Both the position numbers and the translations under genes were made by a program. A stretch of 64,000 nucleotides of DNA from Globomyces pollinis-pini (Eukaryota > Chytridiomycota > Chytridiomycetes > Rhizophydiales > Globomycetaceae): NCBI GenBank assembly GCA_025399215.1, contig MU621092.1, positions 62,001 through 126,000 of the forward strand, read 5' to 3'. Below, in pieces: positions 46,775 through 57,540 of the stretch; the first letter of the stretch is position 1, and the number at the start of each line of letters is the position of its first letter. The notes under the pieces are model-generated. The model was not told the DNA's origin, ran no database searches, and saw nothing but the letters and a program-made list of their open reading frames with translations.

Positions 46775-49700
46775 ATGGATATTCAATCTATAACACAGTC
46801 TCTACAGAAGGGAACAGTCGATCAAAAAAAGCAAGCTATAGTTGAATGTATCCCATTGTCTGAAGATGTGGGGACATTTGCTACTACCCTTTTACCGTAC
46901 ATCTTGCCTCTACATTCAATCCAGGTAGCTTAAAAATCTAATTTCAAGGAACTTCGTGTTGATATATTGCTTCTATTGGAAAATCTGATCCTTAATTGTA
47001 GTCGAAGCACTTGTGGAGATCCAATTAAGTTCGCTGGTGACTTAATTTATCAATTCATTTTTTAGTATTAGCTAGTGCTATAGAAGCTGTTGTTGTAATA
47101 TTGAGCGACCCGAAGATTGAGATGCAAAATAGAGCTATCCGAGCTTTAGGAAATATTTATCCTTATGCATTTAAAATATTGTACGTAATTTCATTACAAC
47201 TCCAGTCAATCTGAACGTTTCTTTATCTTTAATTTTGCTGGTTATTAATTTAGTAGTTGTAAAGTACCCGGTGACGCAAAATATTGGTCTATAATCTCTG
47301 AACTCAAAAGATACATCGATGCACAATTTGAAAACGCAAACGAAGGGATTAGAGCCAATTCCCTTCTATTCCTGCAAAATATGATTTTATCTCAAACACC
47401 TAGTCTATCTGAAGTAATATAAACTGAACACTAACATTTAGGAAGACATTTCATTAGATTTGGTTCCAGTGAACCATGCCTACTTGAAGACTAGCCAGCT
47501 GCAATTGGAATCAAATGCTGTACTAAATCGCTACATTTTGTTTTTGGCTAATGTAGAAACGTAATTTATCCTTTTTAATAAGGCAGGATAAAGACGTCAT
47601 GTACATTTTTATGTTTAGTTCTACAAAGTATGTATACCATTATCAAGAAAAGATCTGATTATGCCCTTCCATGTTGCAAAGTATTGCTAGAATTTCACAA
47701 GAAAAGTCCAACATATTTTTCACCCTTACAGTCACTCTCTATTAATCGATGCTTGAAAATTATTTTAATATCATGCTACAGGTTTTTTGTTAGTCTAATG
47801 ATAGTTTGCCATCTTTATCAATAATGCAGCATCAGTTGTATGATGTATTGATGCAATTGGGATGCAAACCTCACCAACTTCATAAACGGGAGCCTAAACG
47901 CTCGGCAGGAAATGATTTGGACAGAGAGGGCGACTACAAAAGGATGCGAACAGATTCTACCGAATCAATTCTGGAAGCCAATCACACTAATCATGAACTT
48001 CTACAGATGACAAGCTTTGATCAAGTTCCTTTACATTTGATCGTCGATTCTATCATAAACGCATTCATTTCTCGAGATGAAATAAGTTGGCAAACAGACA
48101 TACGGGTATTTTTGCTCACTACTAAACTCGTTAGAACTATTTGTTATCATTTGGAATCATTCAGCCAAATTTCACTCCTGTCGCGGTTGCTGAACCTGCG
48201 ATTGTTGACGAACCGACTATGGTTGAAGAAGAAGTGGAAGCTGAAGTAGACCAGCTACCTCAGATAGACTTAGAGATCGATGTAGATGCGATTTTGGCTG
48301 CCAGTTACGAGTATAGCGATGAAGAATCACATCAATTAGTGCTAGATTCATACAAAAGAATTTTGAACATGGAAGCACATTTCACAGTATCTGGCAAAGG
48401 CAAAACTGTTGTTATCCCAGATGCAAAAGACACAGTCATAGCATCAAAATATGGGTGGATGTTACTGATATCACGAATGCTGACCAGAACAAACGCAGAT
48501 AATGAAGCTAAATCTGCATTCTCTCAATTTGTGTTTGAAAGGTTTCATTCAAGAATGGATTTGGCAATTCTTTGGCTTTGTGAAGAATTTTCAGCAGATT
48601 CTCTAGATAATTCATCTAATGGTTACCAAATATGGTTTCACAACATGCTAGATATGCTAAAGGGCGGTGACGTTGACCCTTCAGATGAAACCTTCACTGG
48701 ACTTGATCCAAGGGATAGAGCATTCACGAAATTTTTGGTAGAGGTGCCACAATTAACCGAATACGCTATGACTCGTATCCATGAATACTGTAGGGACTCA
48801 GCTAGGTAATTTTTAACCGTCAAACTGAGTTTATAAGAATGCAACTTGGATTAGCGACATTTAGAGACTTGATTATTTATAGACCGGCAGTTCGGGATGA
48901 ATGTTTGAACTACCTACTAGAATTTTGTGAAAGTTTGAGTAAGAGATGCATACAAATTTAACTGTAGATTCTGATATTCGATCAAACGCGGTCGCTGCAG
49001 CAAAAACGTTTGTTCCTGGTCATGAAACTATCGGGCCTATAGTAAAGGAGAAAGCCATATCGAATTTCGATAAATTATTTCAATATACCAAAGTAGAAAA
49101 CACAGATGAAGAAGATGGTGAGGTTGTGGTAGAGAATGATCAGAATATACAGCGATACATGGATCTATACCTGGGTTGCTGTTTAAAAAGCAAGGATATG
49201 TTGACGAAGTATTACTTGCCAAAGTTAACTCTAGCCTCTTCGATCTTTGTCATAAACTTCCTGAAAATGTCTTCAAATGTTTATCTGTTGCTATAGTACC
49301 CATATTCAAAGAATTTTTCGTTGATCCAGACTATCTTTTTCAGTTGATTCAAGATTTCCCAGAAGGTTCAGAATCATTGGTGCTTGTGCTAATCAAATCA
49401 CTGATGAGTAATGAGGATTTAGAACAGCGAGCGATAGAAGAGACAAAAACCATATTCCAGAAACGAAATCTGGGAGTAAATTTCTTGTTGTTGATTATCA
49501 AATCGTTAGACAAGGTATTGAAATCGGTCAATTGAAAGTAGGAATCAATTTTATTAAACTTGGGCAAGCTTGTTGATTCGTTGGATGAATCCGAAGCACA
49601 GGCTGCAATTGTAAAGTCTGTATTTGTATCTTTAGTTGAAGTCCCTGTCAGTGAAAACATGGAAGAGACTGCGAAAGCTTTGTTGACACCTGCAGAGCTA

Positions 49701-50217
49701 CTGGTAAAACTACACAATTTAGAAGACTCAGTGGGATTAAAAAAAGTTTTGGAAGGTTTTAAAAGTCAATTAACCATCAGCTTGCAATATTTGTTTCTCC
49801 GAGCCATTGATATACAAGGAAGATGCTCTTGGTACAGTGTTAAATCAATTGTCTAATCAAATTAAACTTCCAACATTGTTTATGAGAACTGTTTTGCAAT
49901 CTATATCTGCTTTTAAAGGATTTGGTGTGAACTCAATTCTAACAAGACTAATCACAAAGCAAATTTGGACAAACCCACAGCTTTGGAATGGATTTATCCG
50001 TTGTTGTACAGTACGTGACCAATTGACTTATAACTAGATAACTTTTCCAGCATCGATACCCGTCTTACTGGCCTTGCCAGATGCTCAAGGAAAAGATGTT
50101 TTAGAGAATTCACCAAAATTGAAAACAGGGTTGACAGAATATTTGGACCGCCTGCCTGATCATCAGCAAGGTAGACGAGAATTTATCCAATTAAGTGCTT
50201 TACTTTCGTCATCTTAA
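46775..50217 (+). CDS. SYMPK: Symplekin/Pta1, mRNA 3'-end processing scaffold
   Basis: Symplekin (yeast Pta1) is the HEAT-repeat scaffold of the cleavage and polyadenylation factor. The N-terminal HEAT region is seen as PKIEMQNRAIRALGNIYP, KYWSIISELKRYID, and GIRANSLLFLQNMILSQTP. The C-terminal symplekin domain carries FVPGHETIGPIVKEKAISNF, LFDLCHKLPENVFKCL, LITKQIWTNPQLWNGFIRCC, and ASIPVLLALPDAQ. Roughly 1000 residues after splicing, with a dozen short introns, not all of whose borders I resolved. A start at 46733 in the same frame is also possible. The stop is at 50215-50217. Divergent from otubain across about 290 bp. Confidence 0.88.
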
Positions 50218-50705
50218 TATAACATGCATGGGACTTACCAGCGTATATCACCTTTTATGGCCTTTTAAAAAGTTCTGTCAATTTAATTTTAAAAAGGATT
50301 CCTTGCCCAAAAAGGATTCCTTGTTTTTTTGGTATGATTTTTTAATCCTACCTATTCTCATTTATAAAATGGGTATGAGAGCGAAGCGAAATGACTTCGA
50401 TCGATTTAATAAAACCAGTTCAGATTATATTATCAACTCTTTATCTTAAGTGCCCTGTGCAATGGTTAAATCTACCAAAAGCCACAGTTTACTCTTTGTT
50501 TCTACAAGGATTCATCGTATTAATAGTTTATCACCGGGACCTCCAAGCTCACTTTTAAAGGATAGTTTATCAGCATCTGTCCCATTTTTGGTCCCTTAAC
50601 GTATTGCAAATTACACCTGTCACTGAAAAAAGTCAAATTGAACTGTCTCCCGTCAATTATCCCTATATATCGATAGAGTAACAAGTTTAATCCGTAATCA
50701 AGTAA
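50218..50705. other. Intergenic region with a short tandem repeat
   Basis: No supported gene. Two 18-nt units containing aaaaaggattccttg lie head to tail at about 50291-50324. The rest is AT-rich, with frames in both directions that show no domain. Confidence 0.5.
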
Positions 50706-51545
50706 ATGCCATCCACGTCTCTGTTTTCTGTGTCGGTGGTGCTTTATAATGGACGGGTGATTCCAGAGTATTTGGTGGGAACACTTAAAGACCAAACCAG
50801 TGTACAAACACAAATTTTTAATGTTACTGAACCATTTACATTAAATATTCAAAATGTATCCATAGTACCATCAATATCCACCCTAAGCAACGGTAAAATA
50901 GGGCTAATTGGACGAATTGTTATGACTGTAACCTTAAATGATGATTGCGTGTATGCACATACCATTAACTCAAAAACTGCATCATTTCATCTCATACATA
51001 CACCTGGTAAGCTAAATATGGCAGGAAAGCATAGTCATTTTACGTTCAATGCAGATAGAGTTGATGTCCTTCGCGTATCTCTTTGGAGAGTTAGAGTTCT
51101 TGAACAAGTACCTAATGGGGTCACTATTGGAGAGTCCGAATCAGGAACCATTATTGCACATGAAAGATCTTTGATTGGTACTTCACTTCGAACATTAAAT
51201 TGCATGAGGTTAGGAGATAGACCAATATTGACCTATTCCATCGAACACCATCCGACGGGTATTAACTCGACTATCTCATTTTTAGCGCCTTTGGAAACAC
51301 ATTTTCTTCCTTATCTCAGGCCTCGGACTGTTCAAACTGAAGTAGAGTTGGTGAATTTCATTGATTTTACTGGACAAGAGAATGCGAAGAAGTCGGAAGA
51401 ACTGGCTCGCGTCAATATCATAGAAACTCCAAAATTTAATTGCAGTGGTACTGTCTCAGTTGGGACTCTGCCAGTAAGTTGCAAAACCTTCTATTCCAAA
51501 ACACCAAGAGTTGGTAAAAAACAACCGAAATCCAAAAAGAACTAA
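50706..51545 (+). CDS. Uncharacterised 279-residue protein
   Basis: A single uninterrupted exon of 279 codons is long for this intron-rich genome, and codon use resembles its neighbours, so it is very probably a gene. The sequence looks all-beta with alternating hydrophobics (LTYSIEHHPTGINSTISFLA, KIGLIGRIVMTVTLN), has no signal peptide or membrane helix, and ends in a basic tail (KTPRVGKKQPKSKKN) that could be a nuclear signal. I do not recognise the family. It lies between symplekin and a TPR gene on the same strand, which gives no functional clue. Confidence 0.65.
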   Translation: MPSTSLFSVSVVLYNGRVIPEYLVGTLKDQTSVQTQIFNVTEPFTLNIQNVSIVPSISTLSNGKIGLIGRIVMTVTLNDDCVYAHTINSKTASFHLIHTPGKLNMAGKHSHFTFNADRVDVLRVSLWRVRVLEQVPNGVTIGESESGTIIAHERSLIGTSLRTLNCMRLGDRPILTYSIEHHPTGINSTISFLAPLETHFLPYLRPRTVQTEVELVNFIDFTGQENAKKSEELARVNIIETPKFNCSGTVSVGTLPVSCKTFYSKTPRVGKKQPKSKKN

Positions 51546-51642
51546 AGAATTATAAGTCCATTTCAACCATATTCAATGTACAATCCAATAAAGCAATCTC
51601 TAGCATTTTAAATCAACCAGACAATTTTTTTATACTTTTTAT

Positions 51643-52548
51643 ATGGAAGAATTTCAATTTGAGGATGAATTCTTTGAAATAGAAGACAAAAGACAACGGC
51701 ATTTTATCGATACAAATTATTGCCCAGAAGTAGCGACCTTGGGTGGTTTCCAACAACCAACGGAATCACTATTCAATTCTGAAAATGGACCAAGTAAAAT
51801 TCAAAATCTAATTGAATACATGTACTTGAAGAAGCAATATATCGAGGCATGGGATTTATGCCAGGTTAGTTTTGCTATTTGATTTGATGTTAGCAATGGT
51901 TTCTGTACAATAGAAGTTTGCAGAAATCGTTTAAAGATGGACAGCTCCTTGAAATATCTATCAGGTTAAACATCAAGTTAGATGATGTGAAAACTGCCTT
52001 AGATTTAACTAATCAATTTTCAGTATGTATACTTTATCATTAAGATTAAGGAAGCAAATAGTAAAGAGGCGGGGGTGATATTTCTCAAAGGACATGTGTA
52101 TTTGCTTAACAGTCTGTTCAACGGTAATGTTATTGAATGAAAATAATTGTCAATTGTAGATGCTTTGAAACAACTTAGACTGTATTTAGAAAGTAGAACG
52201 CAGGATTATAAGGCTTGGATTGAAATTGCGCATGTATTTGTTAAGGCTTCAAAGCAAAGTGGTCCTGAATATGGGCTGTCATTTAGACAGTGGGCATATT
52301 TAGCTTTGAAAAATAGTTTGTATTTTATAGAAAGATCTCCACGTCCTACGACGGTGTACAAGGAAATACATATCCAACAAGAAGTAGAAACTCTGAAATT
52401 GGAGCTTGCTTCCTTGCAAATTGACTCATTTTCAGAAAACTTGGACTCTTCGATACTACAATTATTAAAAGTTGATGAAGAAACGTCGAATTGGCTTCTG
52501 CAGCACATTCGTGTAACAATGGACGAAGAACCTATTAATCGAACATAA
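51643..52548 (+). CDS. TPR-like protein (possibly C8orf76-like)
   Basis: Four exons encode about 245 residues. An acidic start (MEEFQFEDEFFEIEDKRQRH) precedes paired helices resembling TPRs: KIQNLIEYMYLKKQYIEAWD, LDDVKTALDLTNQF, EAGVIFLKGHVYLLNSLFND, and a segment DYKAWIEIAHVFVKASKQ. The last exon is long and ends EEPINRT. The acidic start, central TPRs and a W-x-x-x-A/L segment recall the poorly studied metazoan C8orf76 family, but this is a guess. Introns are about 65, 28 and 36 nt, with frames that close only as spliced. Probably an adaptor. Confidence 0.6.
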
Positions 52549-52676
52549 TTTATGATTAGCCATTTAGTGGAAATCGAGAATATTCCTCTTTAAGGACAGA
52601 TTGATTTAATATAATTCAAAAGGTATAGGCAATTTAGACAATTCAGTTTTTTAACAGTATGATATCAATTTATTCT

Positions 52677-53125
52677 CTATTTGAAATAGTCTACTGTAAA
52701 TTCATACACGTTTTCCGGCTTTCGATGTAATAAAAGTTGAAGATAGTCGGCTAAAAAAGCTCTAACTTCTGGATGTTCAGATAAATATTTAGAATGAGAT
52801 TCATACACCTGCTTCTCTCTGATTTCATACTCTGATATATATTCCACGTTTCCATTTAGTGAGTCATCTACAGAATGAGTATTGAATTGTCATTAACCAA
52901 TTATAGGCGGCTGATACTCTGGTTTCACTTCGTATGCTACACTTTCAGGAAGGATATTTTCCGTCAGGTATTTATCATCCTATAAAGAATGAGTGGGAAA
53001 TTAACTACCATTAGATGTATTAAAGATTCATTTGATGAATGAACTATATCCGCGTTTTGGATTTCGAAAGGTGTTTCTATAGGCTCTTGGATATTGTCTG
53101 CTACAACATTCTCAGTGGTTTCCAT
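52677..53125 (-). CDS. RIIa-domain (dimerisation/docking) flagellar-type protein
   Basis: Three exons give about 129 residues. The N-terminal part is acidic and disordered. The C-terminus reads HPEVRAFLADYLQLLLHRKP then ENVYEFTVDYF, the signature of RIIa-like dimerisation/docking domains found in cilium and sperm-tail proteins (ROPN1L, SPA17, CATIP, RIIAD1) as well as PKA regulatory subunits. There is no cyclic-nucleotide-binding domain, so it is not PKA-R. Introns of 29 and 30 nt were placed by frame. The gene faces DYNC2LI1 with 41 bp between the two start codons, which supports a ciliary role. Confidence 0.72.
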
Positions 53126-53166
53126 GCTTATAGTTAATAATTTAGATTTTTTCGCGTCAAAACAAC
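53126..53166. promoter_or_regulatory. 41-bp divergent promoter of two flagellar genes
   Basis: Only 41 bp separate the start codons of the RIIa protein and DYNC2LI1. The sequence is AT-rich apart from cgcg at about 53153-53156. Core promoters and 5' UTRs must overlap or extend into coding sequence. Confidence 0.65.
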
Positions 53167-54608
53167 ATGGCAGCAAAATCAAACGACCAATTAGCAGAAG
53201 AACAATGGCTAGATGGAAGCCAAACAAATCTAGACGCAAGCTACTCACCATCCACAATGAAGCAGCGATCTCAAAAAGATGTTTGGTCTTTGATCAAAGA
53301 AACCAGAACTGGAGAGAAAAAGGCTAACGATTCAAGTAAACAAATAGAAATCTAATTGTCAGATGATGCACCTATAGAAACATATATGTTTTTTGTTGGT
53401 GGAAGTGCAAGTGGAAAGTCAACTGTGATAAATAGATTTTTGGATAGAGAAGACACTCCAACACCAAGTGTTGCATTGGAATATACGTTTGGTAGACGTA
53501 GTAAAGGGCAAAGTGGTGCAAAAGATATAGCACACATTTATGAACTAGGTTCAGCACAATTCGACTAATATTAGCTGGTGGTGTGTATTTATCAGATCTA
53601 CTGGATATTCCCATCAATGAAAGTAACATTCATCTAAGCTCTTTAGTAATTGTATTGGATTTATCAAAGGTAGCGAAATGATACAAGACTAATTAGATAG
53701 CCAGACAAAATACTTGATATATTGGATCATTTTCTTGAAAAGATCAGATCTCGTATCAAAGTTATTTTGGACAAGCTAGAATCTCGTGGTTCCAAGAGGC
53801 CCCAAGCATTGAGATCTTACGCATGGAAGAGATTTGGGACAGAGCATCCTGATGAGTAAAATCTTATTCACTTACACTCATTCAGAACACTTGTAAAACC
53901 CTTACCAGTACCTATTCTTATATTGGGAACCAACTATGACTCACTCGCTTCAATGGAATCTGAACGGAGAAAACTATTGACAAAAACGTTGCGTTATGTT
54001 GCACACAGTAATGGTGGATCAATAGTATTTAATTCTATCCATGATGAAGCACTAAATACAAGAGTATTAAATTATATATTGATTGCAGACTCGGCAATAT
54101 CTAACCCATCTTGCATTCAGAGGTTCGGCTCCAAAAACGATTATCATTGATCATAACAAGCCGATTTCTGTTTTGGCTGGTAAATTAGCATATAATTCAA
54201 ATCATAGGCCAAGATACATTTTCTCAAATTGGTTTACCACCCTCTGAAGTAAACAGCGATACTATTGGGCGGCAAAATGTGGTGTCCTATGAAGTATGGA
54301 GGACGAACTACAATAGATATTTTCCGTCCACTGAACGTACTACTTCTAATGACATATTAATGATTAGAAACAAAATCGTCTAGCGAGATTAATTTGTTTC
54401 TCTACCCCGAAATTGAAATTGATAAATTGAAAGAACTGAGAACGTATATTTGTTTAATTAACAATTTAGTAAAGAATTAGAGAAACTGCGTTCTTCAAAT
54501 CAGCGACAAATGAAAGATAAAGATCTATCAATAAATGGTTTGACTGCAGCAAACAAAGAAAGGAAAAAGAATAAGGCGTATGCGCGCTCAAGGTTGTTCA
54601 ATATTTGA
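53167..54608 (+). CDS. DYNC2LI1: Cytoplasmic dynein-2 light intermediate chain (retrograde IFT)
   Basis: DYNC2LI1 is part of the dynein-2 motor that returns IFT trains from the tip of the flagellum, and occurs only in organisms that build cilia. The sequence shows QKDVWSLIKETRTGE, a P-loop VGGSASGKST, LDREDTPTPSVALEYTFGRR, KGQSGAKDIAHIYEL, and GGVYLSDLLDIPI. Later come LVIVLDLSKPDKILD, FGTEHPDE, PVPILILGTNYDSL, KTLRYVAHSNGGSI, and IIIDHNKPISVLAGQD, ending with a basic coiled C-terminus. These are collinear with animal DYNC2LI1 (about 350 residues). Eight introns of 25-31 nt are set by frame and homology. The Walker A lysine is intact. Confidence 0.94.
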
Positions 54609-54718
54609 AATACTAATTAGAAAATAGAGCATCTCAAATGGGAGTAGCCTAGGCCCCAATTTAGATAGAAATAAATGTTAGGAAATTTATGAAATTTATT
54701 TTGCCATAGAGTAAAGAT

Positions 54719-55344
54719 TTACAGTGACAAGCCTTTTGATGCTTCTTCGAATCCAGGAGATGTAGTAAATCTGCCTATACAATTAAATTTGCAATTGATT
54801 ACCGATTCTCTCTTGTACAAGTACCCCCTTGACATAATTCTCACAATTTTTAAACACATTTTGTCCAATTTCCGAGTATTCCTCTGCTTCCATTTTAAGT
54901 CCCTTACTTTTAAGTAACTCCAAGTGAATCAGACATTCGCGTTTCACTTTTGCAGGTATGTTGACCTGTTAACGATTAAAAATATGTTCTCCAAACCTCT
55001 CGTTCAGATGTGGGCATCATAAACTCTTTTTGAATATCATCTCTAATACCAGCTAACTTCACACGGTCTTCTTGCTTTTCCAAATCGGACTTCCCAAAAA
55101 CTTCTGTGTAATAACCGCATTTTTGAATAAATAATAAATTTTCAATGCAGAATTCGGTTGTGAGAAAAGATTCTAGCGCTGCTGTAAGTTCCTTTGATTG
55201 TAATATTGCATCAAGAAATTTTTTTGTTGCTACTCTCTTTGGAGCTGGAGCAGAATTTATTATGGTCGGTTTGGCAGCTTCTGCTGGAGCTGCAGTATTA
55301 TTTTTAGCTGCCGGTGGTCCATCAGGTTGTTTAGATCCACACAT
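54719..55344 (-). CDS. Small RGS-domain protein, copy 1
   Basis: RGS domains speed GTP hydrolysis by G-alpha subunits. After a Pro/Ala-rich leader (MCGSKQPDGPPAAKNN) the domain starts KKFLDAILQSKELTAALESF, then TTEFCIENLLFIQKCGYY and FMMPTSEREVNIPAKVKREC, ending GRFTTSPGFEEASKGLSL. The placement of E-N-L-L-F and the VNIPAKVKREC stretch fits the RGS helical bundle. Introns of 29 and 28 nt are fixed by frame. It is followed head to tail by a diverged paralogue. A membrane 7-TM receptor is encoded in the same window. Confidence 0.85.
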
Positions 55345-55470
55345 AAAATCAAATGGGTAAAATGTGAATAAGATTCAACGCGTCTCAAAAACACCTACGT
55401 AAGCAAACGATATGTAAATAAAACAAATTGTATATTAATATTAAATAGACACAATAAGCAGAAGATGTGT

Positions 55471-56105
55471 CTAAATTCCAGAAATTCCCTCTGAGGCCTT
55501 TAAGAATAATGGTGTTGTTTGGAATCTACCAATTCTTTCTGTAATTAAGGTATGCTTTACATGGTTTGATGGCCCATCAAAAAGTTTTAGTGACAAATTT
55601 GTATAATCATCAAGTTCCATCGATGCACCTTTTCCTTTTAATTGTTCCATAGTAATCAAGCATTCTCTTTTCATTTTTGCGGGAATATTCACCTGCATTT
55701 TTAGCAGTGGTAAATTACCTCGGTTTCAGATGTTGGTAGCAGGAAATTCTTCATGATGGTGTCGCGAAGCTGTACCAATCGTAATCGATTCTCGTCCTTT
55801 TCCAAATCCAACTTTTTAACTTCTATAATATAATTGTCAATGGCCATAATAAAATGTAAACTCTCAGCACAGAATTCCGCAGTTAGAAATGTTTCCAGAC
55901 ATTGTCTCAGAGAATCATTGGCCAGAACAGCATCGAGAAATCTAGGTAATAGTTAAAATAAAATTTACTTTCTGGTTGGTACTCGTTTGACAACAGCACC
56001 CACTGCAATTGATTGTCTTCGTTTTTGATTGTTGTCCACTTTTTTGTCCAGTGGTGCAACTGATGAAGTCGCAACTGGTCCATCAGGATGTTTTGGTCCA
56101 CACAT
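55471..56105 (-). CDS. Small RGS-domain protein, copy 2
   Basis: This tandem paralogue of the RGS gene about 130 bp downstream starts MCGPKHPDGPVATSS, the same leader pattern, and continues RKFLDAVLANDSLRQCLETF, TAEFCAESLHFIM, LLPTSETEVNIPAKMKREC and ends GRFQTTPLFLKASEGISGI. Sequence identity is moderate, so the duplication is not recent. Two short introns were placed by frame, one of them after the SETE codons in the same place as in copy 1. The conserved MCG start could allow N-terminal lipid attachment by palmitoylation, which is inference. Confidence 0.85.
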
Positions 56106-56436
56106 TAACTAATTTAATAATGTGCAATCTGGGGAGAAGAAGTCAAGATCGGGTTTTTTGGGAAGAGGGTGGAAACTAACCTGACCCACAATCGAAGGCG
56201 ATATTAAGAGTAACGAATAGAATCAAAGCATTGCAATTTAGACAACTTGTAATTGTAGTTATCTTACTTGAAAACTCAAGTTTTGAAGAATTTGGAAAGA
56301 AGGATTTTTTTAAATGGTCTAACACTGTCTCTAAATTTCTATCAAAGCTTCCATTATGCAGCTTATACAGCATACTCATCATGATCATTCAATGTTGGAC
56401 TAAAGTTTCTGAAATATAGTTTTTCTTTTTTTAAAA
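56106..56436. other. Intergenic region, nothing recognised
   Basis: This gap between divergent genes holds short frames without domains. A T-tract (ttttt at about 56427) precedes the next start codon. Confidence 0.45.
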
Positions 56437-56977
56437 ATGTCTTTGGAGGTAACAGATTTCGATGATGAAAAAATTGGAGAAGAGGGAAAGAAATGGATTA
56501 CAGAAAAAGTAAAACTTGAAGCTGAGCGAATGAGAGAATACTCAGTTGTGCCATTGATATTTAAAGTGAACAATTTTGGAATTGTTCATGATGATAATGG
56601 TTCAATAAACCGAATTGAGGTATAAACTAACACTCTTTAATTAGTAGGTAATTGGATAGATAATCTCAACAATTTCAGTTCGCCTCTAATTTTGATTTCA
56701 AGAAAATATTACAGATAATGATTAGTGATCCTATTGTGTTTCCATATCGTATCAACTTTCTCTTTTCAACTGTGTTTTGTAATTGGTAGCTAATGTCTAG
56801 GTTCTATTGATGACTGAAGAAACAAGTATGCCCATTATTGTTCCGTATCTTTACCAAGGTGTATTAGATAAAAAGGTTAAATTGAACATTCCACCAAACA
56901 ACCTCAAAGAATGGTTATTGATAAATTCAAAGCATGAGCGAGCTAGACATTCCATTGATCAATTTGTTAGAGAATAG
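56437..56977 (+). CDS. Uncharacterised small protein of about 150 residues
   Basis: Three exons in frame: MSLEVTDFDDEKIGEEGKKW and on to NRIE, then FASNFDFKKILQIMISDPIV, then VLLMTEETSMPIIVPYLYQG and the end HSIDQFVRE (stop 56975-56977). Introns are 59 and about 29 nt. The protein is soluble, charged and partly helical, and no family was recognised. Codon use and splice-consistent frames support it as a real gene. It faces the convergent PSMG4 gene, with stops 33 bp apart. Confidence 0.55.
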
Positions 56978-57010
56978 TGTGATTTATTGTGAAATAGAAT
57001 CCTTTTAATC

Positions 57011-57423
57011 TTATGAAACTGTAATATCTTGTATAAATTGGAATAGCGCTTGTTCAACCTGACTTGTTTGATGTCTCTCTTGAAAATCCAAGTTCCAGCT
57101 AACAAAGATCTGCTTGTTGAATTTCATTACTATCCATTTAATAACAATCTAAGTTTACCAAGCTTTTTGGCAATCAATTCACTAACATTATCGGTTGTAA
57201 CTCCAATGAGAGTACTTCCAACTGGAACTGAGCCATATGGACTGTTCATTGATACTGCTAGTGGCCCAAAGACACATTGATTTCCATCCAATACTGATCC
57301 GACCCAAACCATTAGCGACTCAGTCATTTCATGGATTTGAATGGCAACTGGTTTTTGCTGCCCTTCTATATGAACAACTTTGTTATGGATTTGAATGGGT
57401 TTGAAATTTGAGGGAATTGTCAT
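57011..57423 (-). CDS. PSMG4: Proteasome assembly chaperone 4 (PSMG4-like)
   Basis: PSMG4 (yeast Poc4/Pba4 type) pairs with PSMG3 to help build the 20S alpha ring. The protein shows IQIHEMTESLMVWVGS, the central FGPLAVSMNSPYGSVPVGST then LIGVT, AKKLGK, and after a 28-nt intron VMKFNKQIFVSWNLDFQ. This order of L-W-V-G, L-A-V-A/S-M and K-Q-V/I-F-V-S-x-N-L matches the family, and so does the length (about 128 residues). The start at 57423 (MTIPSNF) is the first ATG in frame. It lies 117 bp downstream of the RAD51 paralogue on the same strand. Confidence 0.82.
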
Positions 57424-57540
57424 TAAAAGAGAGGAGAAATTGTACAAAAAACAACTGGTTTACTACGAAAGTAGAATATCAGGAATTTAAAATAGGAGGA
57501 TAATATTAAGATTATATTACATAAAATGGCTATAGCTGTC

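Noticed and set aside
50195..50449. An 84-codon frame overlapping the symplekin end
   Set aside because: It begins inside the last symplekin codons in another frame and shows only AT-rich hydrophobic residues and a short DNA repeat.
53116..53130. X-box (RFX) half-site gtttccatg at the start of the RIIa gene
   Set aside because: Only the left half matches the consensus and it overlaps the start codon; too weak to call a regulatory site.
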